Source of the DNA: Sphagnum magellanicum
Taxonomy: Eukaryota > Streptophyta > Sphagnopsida > Sphagnales > Sphagnaceae
DNA: 64,000 bases
NCBI GenBank assembly: GCA_021904315.1
Contig: CM038924.1
Coordinates: 17,752,051 to 17,816,050, forward strand
Direction: 5' to 3'
Positions 10,971-22,899 of the stretch are shown piece by piece (within the stretch, counting starts at the first letter, position 1; each line of letters starts with the position of its first letter). A program made the translations under genes and the position numbers. The notes below the pieces were generated by a model. It was not told the origin of the DNA, made no database searches, and saw only the letters and a program-made list of their open reading frames with translations.

Positions 10971-13500
10971 AATCCTTTGAATTATTCAATGAACTATTCA
11001 AGAATATTTTAGTTTTTTAAATGGAAACTTCAAATTAATCAATAAATTGGCAAACATGTGCTCAAGCTGGCCCTGTGCTACAGAACTATTGAACAATATT
11101 AACTCTAATATGATTCAGGAAATCTGAGCAGTAACAATAGTCTCTTTACTCCTTGTGTTTAGTGTTACAGGTGAAGCTGCTCTTTGAGCATCCCCCACCT
11201 GTGCAGAGTATGTGACCCTGCACATTAAAATCAAATGAAGAAAAGTTAAAATGTGTCGGTTTATCTCAGGAAATTGGTTTTGCTCCTGCGTATGTATGTG
11301 CTCAGTTTGTTGAGGCTGGTACTAAGGCCCAGCAAAGCTGTGCATCAGCTAGAGAAGAGTGTAATAAATATGATCTGACTGCTGGTCACTGTTTTTGATT
11401 ACTGAACCATATTGATTGGTCCAGGTGGTTTGCTATTAGTAAGTAGCCACCGCATATTTGCGGTTCCATTTTCACTTTTATAGGTGGGTTTGCGAAAAAG
11501 TAAATAATTAAACTTGGATGTGAGAAATATTTTGGCAAGGTCACGTACTAAGCACTCTTGGGGATCCTCGAATTGCTCATAAGGGCCTCCCCCAGGCAGT
11601 TCAAATGTTTTTTTTGTGCGCATTGAACAGATGCCACTCAAATGATGTCTATGCTTATTGGTCTCACAAGATTTTCACTACCTATCTAGGATTCTTCTCA
11701 TTTTAAAACCTTTGTCTTTCCCTTCCCGTCACCACCAATTGAAATTCTTCTTTACTTGTATTGCTTGTCTAGCTATTTGTGTCACACTGATACTTGTAGT
11801 GATAAACTTGTTGCCAACAAAATGAAAGTAGACTACTGAAAGAACTATCAGTTCTGTGTATTTGCAAAGAATTCAGAATCAAAGAACCGTTGGGCTTGGG
11901 TATTTGAAAAAAATCAGAATCAAACAACCACTGGTTTTGGTTATTTATAAACTAAATGAATCGTTGGGTTTCATGAAGGAACTAACTGATAGTTTTTTAG
12001 GCGGTTATTTGATTTTTTTTCACAATTTTTTAAAAACCATGGTTATATATATTATAATTGAGTATTTGATTTTTTGATAACCGTGATTATATATGAGAGC
12101 TGGGTATTTGTTTTTTTATAACTGTGATCATCAACTCTGATACCCGGAATGATACCCAGTGAGGGCTTGGGCTGTTTTTAATAACCGCCCAACACTGGTA
12201 TATATCGGTACAGTACAACATTGCTTGCAACCCTTTCTTCAAAAATACGTTCTCCTTCCCCACACACCAGCATTGCAATTTCCAAACAACTTTTAAGTCG
12301 ACAAAGAAGACATTGCACGATTCTGTATGCCAAATAATATATAGCACTTTTACTTGACCGTCTTTTTTCTAAGTACTCTTTTTCTCTATTTCTTCAAACT
12401 TTTTTGTTGTAAGTAAGTTAACACCTTTTCTCTTGACAACATGATCTCTACGAATTGGAGGAGAGGAAGCTTGGTTGGAAGGAAAGCAATGATAGGTGAT
12501 AAGTCCATTGCATAAGAGGACACACTATGGAATCGGGAGTGTGCAACAACATCAAGCTAGTCTCTCCAATTTGCTTCATTTGCAATTTGTACATGCAATT
12601 TTCACAACTTCACCAAGTGTAATAGAGCTTGTTCAATGTTAAGTCAATTGATCATTTTTTTAAAAATGATGTGAGTACATTTAGTGATAAAACCTTGGGA
12701 GAAGGAAGGGCGAAAATGTGTTGGCCTCCTTCCTTACAAAAACCATTTGAATATTTCCAAACCAAACCTTTGGAGAAGTTTGGGAAAAAGGAGGTAGTAT
12801 ACATACCTATGGAGTGGATTCCATCACATGTCCTTTTCCTTTCGCACTTTCAACACAAGCTACATCAAAATACCAAATTTGGTTCTAAATCTAAATCGCC
12901 AAAAAACATCATACAAGGATTTGGTTGATGAAAATCATCACATGTTCTTCTATGGTACATCATTGAATGACAAATAGGTAACCACAAATCTATTAAGCAA
13001 AAAACAATTGACTCCTCATTTGCATATTGACTCTACTTTCTAGGGTTGGTTTCAAACAAAACCATGAGAGGAGCTCATGTAGATGGTTCGAAAATTAGAA
13101 TGAAAATTGAATTTGATTGCAAAAGAAGGTGACCTAAAAATTACAACTACTAAATCTCCAACTATCACCAACACAAACAAATTGGTTCTTGGTTCAAGTA
13201 AAAATTATATCTCAAATCTTTACATGGATGCACATTGCAAAGTCTCTCCTTTGAGTGTAGGAAGGCCAAGAAGAGCCATCAACTCCAAATGCAAGCACAC
13301 AAACCCAAATTCCATTCAAAATCTGATTGTGATGATAATGAAATTTTTGGTGAAATTTAAAATTTGAAACCTTGCATTTCAATTTAAAAATTTCACCTGT
13401 AAACAATGAAATGCAAGAATTTAAATTTAGAACACAAAAAAACATGAAATCATACAAGATATGCAAATGAAAAACTATAAAAATATTAAAAAACTGTAAA
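10971..13500. other. Intergenic sequence with no supportable gene
   Basis: No recognisable protein. One stretch on the plus strand at about 11268-11397 stays open and reads QEIGFAPAYVCAQFVEAG before a stop. It follows a possible CAG acceptor region, but I cannot assign it to a family. Between about 11865 and 12130 short motifs (AATCAAAGAACCGTTGG, GGTTATTTATA, GATAACCGTGATTATATATGAG) recur in direct and inverted form, which suggests a decayed small repeat. Confidence 0.4.
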
Positions 13501-14642
13501 GCAAAAAAATATAGTGATGTGCTTCCCAGAAATGGAAGTAGTCTTCCATTCCTGGGAGACACAGATAGAGAGAGAGATGGATGGATGAAGGATGAAATTT
13601 TGAGGGCATAGAAAGAGACACAAACCCTAAATCTTCTTCTTCTTTCTCTTCTCAACTGTTGGTTCCCCTTCTCTCACCTTCCTCTCTCTCCTCCCTTTAG
13701 ATGCCTCTTGATATGGGTGTTTGGGTGCTGCATTTGAGGGACTTGCTGGTCGTCAGATCTCTCTTGATATGGGTCTTTGGATGCAGCATTTGAGACTTGT
13801 TGGTTGTTGTGTGTGAACTGGAAAGAATTGTCTTTCTGTCTGTCCTGCTGATCATCATCATCATCATCATCAACAGCCTTGTCTGACCTACTTTTGTTTG
13901 CACAAAAGTCTTTGCACATTTTACCACTCTCACTGACTCTCTAGCCTTTTTATGCCATTTCTGTTTAAAGGAGAAATGTTGCCATGTTGTTTTGTCAACA
14001 AGCAAGCCACAGAATCATTGCACCCACAAGGCTGCTACTGCTGCTGATGCTACTGATGCTACTGATGCTATTGCTTACCAATACTGCCCCTCTTTTTGTC
14101 TTGAGGTAAGCTCTTTGTTGTATTGGGGAATTGGTTGGGTAAAGAGGGAGGAGTCATGCACCTTACCATTATGGTCGGATCTATTTCAATGGGGTGGGAT
14201 GTGGAGGCAAATCTTCTGATGTGTTTGTATTTCCATTTTGTTGTCCCTGGATCTTAAAGAAGATCTTCAGATCAGTTTGGATTTTAGGGTTTAGGACACA
14301 GAGACGCGGAATATCAACTTGACAGGCATTGTATGTGCTAAATGAGTTTCAGAAGATGAGAGAGAGATAATGATGGTGATGATGATGGCAAGGCAATTGT
14401 GCCATGGCAAGCACCTGTGTTCAGTGTTTTGAAATGCACAGAATTCAAACCAGTACATGTACCACTGCCATGTTACTTTCACTGTCATGGTACCTTCAAA
14501 TTGTTGTTCTGTAGAATCCAGATTTCTCTGCAAATTTCAGGGATATGGTGTTGCTTTGCAGATTTGAAGCTTATTGTAGCAAAAGATTTGAGTGGCTGTA
14601 AACTCAAAGGGAAAGCAAAAATAGGCTGGGAATCAGCAGAGG
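13501..14642 (+). promoter_or_regulatory. Probable promoter and leader of the MBD-OBERON gene
   Basis: Base composition shifts from AT-rich to mixed. There are CT-rich runs (about 13625-13700), an ATC/CAT microsatellite at 13853-13872 and a CTG/GAT-rich repeat at 14035-14075. A good donor, GAG|GTAAGC, occurs at about 14105, so a 5' leader exon spliced toward the MBD exon is plausible. No upstream reading frame could be tied to a domain. Transcription start not determined. Confidence 0.35.
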
Positions 14643-17600
14643 ATGTCACATGATATCCCACACCCACTTGCTGGAAGAACAGGACAAGGGCCACCATTTG
14701 CCCCAAAAGACTGGAAATGGAAAGCAGGTCGACGGCTATCCGACATGTATTTTTGCTCTCCTCAGGGTGCACGCCTGCGGTCACAGATTCAGTTGCATGA
14801 GTATCTGGCCACATTGACTGACCCACCCTCTCCCAGCGAGTTTGTCTGGCGTGTCCATCCAGATGGTGAACATCTTGTCCCTTGCTTTCCAGTTTAGGTT
14901 TGGTTGCATTTGAAGCTAACAGAACTGTTGTTGGTGAGACCTGTGTGAAGATTGTTCATATTTCATTCTTGTAATGATTGTGCTTTAGGAAATATGTGGA
15001 GTGGGGTTTTTTTGTTTGTTTTTTTTAGGGCAGTGATTTTGTCTTCTAGTAAATACGAGGGATGCTGTTTTTGTATGCAAGAATTCAAGGGTGGTGGACC
15101 ATTGCCGGGGATCTTGGACAAAACAAGCAAGCGCAGGAAGCCTGATGATGCCAATGGGCCTGCCAAGAAGAAACGCAAAAAGAAGATTGCACAAAAGATC
15201 TTCCAGAAGACAGGGTTATCTCAAAAGGTAAGTTGGATGCCACCACCAATCCTTTTTTGTGAAATAAATTGTGAGAATCCTAATTTTTATTGCAATGGGT
15301 GGCAGGTGCAAGTAGACAAGAGTGTGCCGCCGCTTGTATCAAGCAGCAGGCTGGCATTTGAAGGAAATCATCACTTGTCTGGGAAGTTGAAGAAGAGCAA
15401 CAGTGAAGTTCCACGCACTGCTGCTGTGTCGAAGCATTCGTTCAAGTCTGTACTGTCCAGTGCAGCAAGTTACAAATGGATATACAATGAAAATTCTGAC
15501 TACCAGCACTTCATTGAGGAGGCAAGGCAGTTGAAGACAAAAAGCACTGCGGAACTGGCTGAAATGCGGGAGCTTCTTCTTCAGCGAAACTTGGAGTTGA
15601 CCAACTTGATACGTTACCCAACCCAGGTAATCCGTGTGTTTGTTTTCATTCTCAGGTTACAGGATCCGCCGGCTTCAATGGGGAAGATCGAGCTTGCATC
15701 TCTGTGTGTTGAATGGAGATGTAAGTACAAGCGTTATTGGTGCTCTTTGGAGGCAGGTCACATGCAGTCGCTTATACATTCTCTGACCAAAGAAGAGCAG
15801 CCTGTTCTTCAGAATGGCCTCCCAAAGCAGGTGACACAACCTAGTAGTGGTCTTCTATCTTCACACCATGAGTCAAAGACCAATGGACAAAGTTTCCATG
15901 AGAACAATGGAGCTTGTACAGACCTACCTGTGCTTGCTGCATGTTCAGCACTTCACAACAAACAGGCCGAAGAAACCACATCACCTGAGGCTCAGAAGCT
16001 TCAGAGTGGCCTGTCCATGCATGATGCAAACAGAAGGATGGGTGTTGTCAGTGAAGATGTGTTGCCAGTGGAAATGGCCAAAGTAGGCCACAACAGAGGC
16101 ACTACTAAACCCACTGAAGATGCTGTTCTCCTTGGGAATCAGGATGGGGCTTTATCAGAAGGGGCACTTCTGGTGCAAGGGGATAGAATCAGTGCAAATG
16201 ACAGCAAAGACAAGGAGGTAGTGGGATTGACAGAGAATGCTGAGAAGCGGACGGAGGGTAGAACAGACATGACAGAACCTTCTGGCAAAAGAGCTGAAGT
16301 GCCAGAAGCAGGACCAGTATTTGAGCCAGCTGCAACTGTCTGCTTGTGCAGGATCTGTATCGATGACGCATCATTCTGTCGGGGATGCATGTGCAGTTTC
16401 TGCAAAGAGGAGGTATCACCTACTGAGAAACCAAATATGCTGGACTGTGCAACATGCTTGCATGTGTGCCATTTCCTGTGTGCATACAATGCCCAACAAG
16501 CAGGTGTCTCAAAGCAATTGACACTGGATGGAGAGTTTATGTGCTCTGGTTGTGGGCAAAAGGGTAGCTTGTTACCATTCTGGAAAAGAACATTGGGGCA
16601 TGCAGTGGGGAGCACCCAATTGGAGGAGATAGAGGAGCAACTGTCTGTTGCAGTGATGACAATGAGGGACACTGAGAATGCCATGTATCTTCCCTTGCTG
16701 AAGAAGTCAATAGCCACACACCAGCTAGTCCAGCAGTGCACCACGCCCTCCACTGATGTGTACAACCACTTGCAACAGATTCGGGATGAACTCGATGCTC
16801 TTGGTGACCCCGACAGTGATTCCGGTATGCCCTGTCCTCCTCGTGTACATGTACACATGAAGAACAATGGGTGTTTCTGCATGCAAACAAGGATGTTTTG
16901 CATGTGTCTATAGGGCTACCATCTCTTTCTCTGTAGCATCCTCTCTAACTGCCAGAGAGGGGACAGTGTTGGTTGTTGCCCAAATGCTTCTGCCTCTCCT
17001 GACAGACTCGGATGCCCCTTGCTTCACATGCTCTACTTGACTGTAAACAGTTCTGTAGCTGGAATGGCAACAATCTGTAAGAGAAGATTCCAGTCAGTCT
17101 ACCCAAAGACTGAGTGGAATGTTCTTCATTTCAGGATTGAGCCCAGATGATGGTTTTAGTGTTTGAATGGCAACAAGCAAGGAGAATTACTGATTATTGA
17201 GGTGTTGGGGATGTGGGTGGGTTTTACATGGTTTATGTTGGGGTGGCAGTTCAAGCCAAAGAATGGGCAAGACAAGTGCTGCAGGAGGGACATGGTATTA
17301 ATTGGCTTGAAGAGGAGAGAAGAGTAAATGCCCTTCAAAAACAAGCCAACCAAGAGTACGAGGACTGGACACAAGCGGAGAAACTTGCAGAGACAAATCG
17401 CTCTCAGATCACACAGAATGCCAACCAAGCAGAGGCTGATGCCAAGTTGCACATGCAGCGTGCCTCCTCTTTGAGCTTGCAGGCTCATAATGCACGCCAC
17501 CGTTTGAAGGTGATGAAACAGGTGGGTATGGTGTGACCCTGACATTTTCACGAGTCGTGTTCCTGTTACTCTGTGGTTGTGTAATGGAGATAATATTGTT

Positions 17601-18028
17601 CACAATTCCGGTCTTTTCTGAAAGATTCATGAAACCCCTTGGTTTTCAGGCTGTTGGTAACAGGTGCAGTAGTTGCCTCTGCCATAGCTCAGGTGTGTAT
17701 AGCATATGAACAACCAGTGTCCATCTGGAGGGGTTTGTATTGATCACCGATCTGAGGACAGTGTTATAAACTTTTGAGTGGAAAACAGGTGTGGTCAAGT
17801 ATGAGTGCAACATTGGAGCAAGTTGAAACTCAGCGTGCCGAGCTTCAGGATGCCACTGCTGCATTGGAGCAGCTACAACATGATGTGGCCTATTTCCAAG
17901 CACCTGCAGGTGAGGAGGCGTTCTCCGCATTCTCAGCCCTGCTGGAGCGACTGTCTGCACAGCGAGATCTTGTCGAGGTTGCCCGTGTGAAATTAGATTA
18001 CATTCTCTCCTTGTACGAGTCTCAGTGA
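14643..18028 (+). CDS. MBD domain - OBERON-type PHD finger - coiled-coil nuclear protein
   Basis: Exons 14643-14865, 15082-15227, 15306-16824, 17250-17521 and 17789-18028 sum to 2400 nt (799 aa), with every junction in phase. Residues ~20-65 form a methyl-CpG-binding fold (PKDWKWKAGRRLSDMYF, then SPQGARLRSQ and LHEYL). A strongly basic segment follows (KKKRKKKIAQKIF), a likely nuclear signal. About residues 585-650 give an OBERON-type PHD finger (CRICIDDASFCRGCMCSFC, then DCATCLHVCHFLCAYN and FMCSGCG) with its trailing FWKRTL helix. The last exons encode a long coiled coil (NQAEADAKLHMQRASSLSLQ), like the C-terminus of OBERON proteins. OBERONs act in meristem transcription through chromatin; reading methylated DNA is an inference from the MBD. 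Linking MBD and OBERON is unusual to my knowledge. The ATG at 14643 is chosen because it opens directly into the MBD; a further upstream exon is possible. Confidence 0.8.
15627..15662 (+). other. 36-nt in-frame GT...AG segment (possible exitron)
   Basis: Within the large third exon of the MBD-OBERON gene, a segment starts with GTAATCC and ends with TTACAG. It is exactly 12 codons, so either retention or removal keeps frame. Removal would join LIRYPTQ to DPPASMG, and the retained peptide (VIRVFVFILRLQ) is hydrophobic and unlike its surroundings. At 36 nt it would be far shorter than usual plant introns. Confidence 0.35.
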
Positions 18029-19130
18029 TGCTGCTTTCCTTCTTCCTTGGTTTACGGCATTAGGCGACAGTATCCCAACATCCTTTTTGACACTAATCCT
18101 TGGTTTTTAAGCTAATTAACATCATACTGCCTGCTTGCGTACTTTAGATTCATTTTTAACGTAAATCCCAGCTGCTGAATATGAGCAGCAGCTCACTTCA
18201 GTGATTGATATGATTCAAGCTCAGTGAGTCACAATGGCTTACACCCAACACTTCAACACCATATGTGTATGTGTGTGTGCACCTCTAGAAGTCATGTAAG
18301 TCATGCATAACTTATCGTGAGCAGCTGTATATTGCAGAGGACTAACTTCCATGTTGAATTGTGAAGAGGGCTTTCTCTCTGTTATTGGTAAGATGCAAAT
18401 TGAACTGGACCCAAATTATTACAAGAAAAAGTCTTGGAGGTTTCAAGTTTCAATTCCCTTTTATTGCCCAGACTACTCTGGGTGCAGGTGCATGCTTGTG
18501 AGTCTCAAAGTCGGGTCAAGTTGTTAGTTATGTGATGTACTTGAGCTCATACCATCCCGGGCTTTGCGATTTGAGGTTTAGGTTTTACAAGGATTTGTGA
18601 CTATTTGCTTATAATAGTTGTGTAATGTTAGAGAGGAAGTTGGGCAAGTGTTTCAGGGATATGAAGTTTTCAAATGCAAATCAAAGTCAAATAAAACTCA
18701 TGAGCAAAACTCAAAACAAAAAGTTTTGCATCTCAAGTGGGAATCAAAGTCAGAAATGTGGGTGACTAATTTACACAAATGGCTGGATCAAAATGACATC
18801 AAAGTCTGTCTCTAATGAAAACTAATGTCCAAGTAAGAATCAAATCAATTAAAATGAGAACAACTACAAAAGGGCAGCTCCAATAGTAGCAACTCCAACA
18901 ATGTCAATTACGCAATATTGTTCCAATAGTAGCTAATTGAAGAATGGTTCAAATAGTAGCTCCAATCACCATACCCCACAAGGAACTGGATGAACACCAT
19001 TGACCGTTGCAACTTTGTGAAAGAAGAAATGTTACACTGGCAATGCCATGTCCCTCTTAATAGAAAATGTGAAACTTGAAAACAAAAACTTATGGAAATT
19101 GTAAAAATCAACAAGACAACAAACAACATA
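18029..19130. other. 3' flank of the MBD-OBERON gene, no further gene seen
   Basis: The first few hundred bases are probably 3' UTR. A TGTGTATGTGTGTGTG run lies at 18263-18280. From about 18600 the sequence becomes A-rich, with GTCAAA-type words and a short repeated motif (CAATAGTAGCAACTCCAA, CCAATAGTAGCTAATTG) at 18870-18965. No coding signal. Confidence 0.4.
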
Positions 19131-19139
19131 CCTAAAGTT

Positions 19140-19905
19140 TGATGTTTTTGTCTTCCCATTCCAAAAGGCCAAGCTTATCAATGACATCTTCATTCTCCTC
19201 CATAAGGGCTTTTTCCATATTGTTGAACTCATCCATAAACAACGCACCACCAATATGAACATATTTTGGCCAATTTTTGTAGATGCTTATAAGCATCTCA
19301 ATATTTTTTATCCTCAAATGAGAGTGTTGAAGGCTTGTGCAAATACCTATAATGTTGAAGACTCCTTGTCTCAATTTGCAACTCAACAATCCCCAAAATT
19401 TGTCTTGTCACAAACTCAACATAATAAAATTGCACTTCATGATCTCTCCATGCAAGAGGATCCTTGCATTCCTCCTCATTGAGTTTTGTGATTCTAAAAT
19501 TATCTAGTTGTTCTTTGATCATAAATAGCACCATCTCCGTATTGTTCTCCATGATATCATATAATGATGTCTTTTTAGTACTTTCTAATGTACATTTAGG
19601 AGTTTTTTCACTTGCAACATTTGGGTTTTAAATTTTGAATACATGTACTAAGAGTGAAAACAACATGCATTGATATCATATTCACTTGCAATTTGTAACA
19701 CTCTTTCCTTCCCAACATATTGAATGAGTAGCCCTAGCCTTTTGAAATGTGGGTCTAGCATCATTGCTAACATGTTGTGAATTTTATCTTGTTGAAAAGA
19801 CAACATAACAAAAGGAATGGGTCCAAGACTCTTACCATTTGCTCTGTATGTGTTGTTGTAGAATTTATAATTTTGCATTAATACCTTGTGTTTTATTAGA
19901 ATCAA
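19140..19905 (-). pseudogene. hAT transposase relic (C-terminal dimerisation region)
   Basis: Minus-strand fragments in different frames give, in order, HNMLAMMLDPHFKRLGLL (hAT catalytic-core end, LDPRYK-like), then WRDHEVQFYYVEFVTRQILG and GIVELQIETRSL, corresponding to the hAT C-terminal WWxxHExxFPxxxxLARQILGIxxSQIETER dimerisation block, then ISIYKNWP. Frame changes near 19550-19650 and 19300 and the loss of upstream regions show it is dead. No terminal inverted repeats were found. Similar sequences also occur in domesticated plant hAT proteins, but the frameshifts argue against function. Confidence 0.75.
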
Positions 19906-22050
19906 ATGTCAAGCAATCCACTTACATTATGGTGACAAGTGAGAGAGTAATAGAAAACACATTAGATAATAGTTAGTAACTTTGATTTTGAGTAAGAACA
20001 CATCGTTGGATGAAAGGCCCTACTATGTTAAAAACTACCAAGTTGCAATTGCCCAAACATGTCCACTTGGTATACAACATTGAAGCAACATGGGTTGTTG
20101 TCATCCGTAGCAACAAACAAATGATTAAAAATCCTTCCAGTATATTAAGAGATATTAAAAATATTCATAAAGTGTCCATTTCGTAGTACAAATACCTTAT
20201 GTTTGTCAAAAGTACAAGGCATAGTCAAGAAAACAAGATCAAATGATCATTGAACATTTGCGCGAGGGTTATTGCATTGCAAACCACTACTAACTTTGCT
20301 TTCCTCTCTATTTTTATTGGTTGATCTTTAAACAAAATAGATAAGAGGTTTGGGTGGAAAATGAATGAGGTTTTGGCCCCTTTTGTTTGTGTTTACTATC
20401 TTTTTATCTCTACATCTATACTATGAAGTTATGGGGGGGGTGGGTTAAAAGAAGACCAACAATGGAGGTGCTCATGAAAAGGGAAAGAGGGAATGACCAT
20501 TGTCAATCAATTGGGAGGAACAACAACAATAACAACCGCAACAAGGGGAGGAAGAGGCATTGGAATTAGCAGGGTGGTGGGAATGTGCACAGGCAGTAAC
20601 TGCCACAATATCTTATCCCTCCTTCTTGTCACCATCACCACTACCAACAACACCATTGTAACAATCAACGAAATCCTACTCGGATTGTTCGTGTTGTTTC
20701 TGCTAATGCCATGGGATATAGCCCATCTAACAACCCTAGCAACATTGTTCAATCTCCTTTAATCTTCACACACCAATAAATAAGAAACAATTCCGGTTTA
20801 GATCTTGAGTTGATGGCAATGTCATTTCAATGATTAACTCAGCTTGAAGTGTCCTGCAAGGAGCTAAGGCTTTCATCTAGGGTTTTTTCTTAATTCATAT
20901 GGGTTTATTGGCAAAACACCCAACAAACTTAATCACACTAAAACCCACATCCACCCCCTTCCTTGGAAAGAAGAACCAGAAAGGAGAAAAATAATCAGTG
21001 ATAGTGAAGGTTTAGGTCCCTTAAACTTTCTAGATTTTCTTAACACAATGGGACACATGAAAGTAACCACTTTTTGGAGCAAAGGAGGAGGATAGTGATG
21101 ACAACAACACCAACACAACGGACAACAAAGGTAAAAAGGCTAAGGGAAAATAGGTTTTGTGTTTTTTTGCTTTTCTTTTGTCTAGGTTTTGTTTTGTGGT
21201 GGGTCATTTTTTAATGTTTTCATCAAGCTTAGAAATTTTTTTTATCACCAAGGATCTAGTCATTATATTCAAATTAAGCACAATAAAAGTTTCTACTACA
21301 CAAAAATAAACTTCACCTCAATCTTGGTTTTTTTTTGTTTTTGTCATAGTCCTAAAGAAATAGCAACGGAAGATATATATAATAAAAATGCGTTGTAAAT
21401 GTGAACATTTCAATACTTAATGGCTAATCATTCACCAATAATATATATTCTAAATTTTTTTTTTAAAGTAAAAGATTTAATCTAGGGTGTTTTTTTTGTT
21501 ATTGAAGTTGGGTATTACATTAGTTAGGTAGTCCAAATATTAAAATATTATGAGTTTCTAGGCCCCTAATTCTTACACAATAGTTCTTTTCAAAATATAT
21601 AGGTTGTGTCAAACCTAGTAGAATAAGAATGATGATGTCAAAAGATTTGGCAAAATTAAAGTTTAATTATCTTTTGAAATAAGACTTGCTTGTTGTAATA
21701 ATTCATTATTTTTTTCCATTTAATCCGTCTAGTATTATGCGATTGGCTCTATAGGTTTAAAATTACAGTGTTGAAATAATTAATTTTTAAAACATGGGAC
21801 CTATATGCAATTGCGCAAATAAGTCTTAATTTAATGTTTTGGTATTGGAATGTTTAGGTCTTGTTGAATCTAATAACTTAGTGATCATGACACATAAGCC
21901 TATAATGGTTAAGGTTTGGCCTTGGCATAATGCCCTGGCAAAATACTCCTTGAAAAGTTTTTTACCTTTTTTCTTTCATTTTGTTTAATATTGTGCGCCT
22001 CCACCTCATCCCCCATGCAAACCACAAACCACCCACTAGTTACCCCTAAA
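19906..22050. other. Intergenic sequence without supportable gene
   Basis: AT-rich. A simple ACAACAACAATAACAACCGC tract lies at 20517-20537. Short ORFs here are low-complexity (Asn/Thr-rich) shadows. Nothing recognisable. Confidence 0.4.
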
Positions 22051-22899
22051 CCCTATAATAAATCATACACCACCTACTAGTGTTCCCTACCAACCTCCAA
22101 CCCTTCATAGTGAATGAGGGGTCCCAACATTACACTTTCCCAAACCCCCCTAATCATGCACAATTATGGCATTTTCCCCCTCCCACTCTATTGGTCCCCA
22201 CAATTAGCCATGATCATACCCCCCAACCTACCCCCATTTCTTTAACATGCCTTCAACTTCCACCTAAGTTTTGTGCCCCACTTATGGGCGCCAATTTACT
22301 AATCAAGGGTTAGATCATCATCAATGTTCTTGTTAGACATCTAATTCATCCAATCCAAACCCTTGTGATCATCCTAACCCAATACCTTCCTTTATTCCCA
22401 CTCCACTTGCATTAGCTTGGATTTGGGTTTCAATGTTGGATGTCCCTAGGTCCTTTCACTTAGGCCTTTGCATCCTCAGTTGTATAACCACATCCCCAAC
22501 ACTCTACGACATGATGTACAAGTGGCATTTTGATTTCTATTGGATAAGCTAGTGAAGAACCTGTATAATGTGGTAGTATGGCACTTGCTCCTCCTACTAC
22601 CCCAATGGTGTTTCGCTTTGCCCCCTTGTGGCTAGGTGATAGGGCATAGGGAAACATGAATTCAATTCAATTGCTTTCTAACAAGTGAGTAGGAAAATTT
22701 ATAAAAGGAGTTTTTTTTGCAAGCGCAAACTTTGTTGGCCATTTCAAATTCCATCCCTTTTCCCCAACATGATCTTCCAATTCACAAACACCTATTCCAT
22801 AGTTTAACCTTTGGCCATGCAGGGGAATACTCTTGGGCAGTTCGCAATTTGACATGATTTTCTCTTGCACCCATGTCCTCTGACACCACATCAACTTTC

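Noticed and set aside
11399..11641. Minus ORF containing FELPGGGPYEQFEDPQE
   Set aside because: No family recognised, no splice context and no support on either side.
13674..14005. Asp-rich and Met-rich minus ORFs
   Set aside because: Products of the ATC/CAT microsatellite at 13853-13872 upstream of the MBD-OBERON gene.
14399..14640. Possible CW-type zinc finger upstream of the MBD (CVQC near 14415)
   Set aside because: Plant MBD proteins often carry a CW domain here, but the Trp and the remaining cysteines do not fall in one frame and no splice pattern recovers them.
16139..16903. 254-codon minus ORF opposite the MBD-OBERON exon 3
   Set aside because: Antisense shadow. The plus frame has the PHD cysteine pattern and in-phase junctions.
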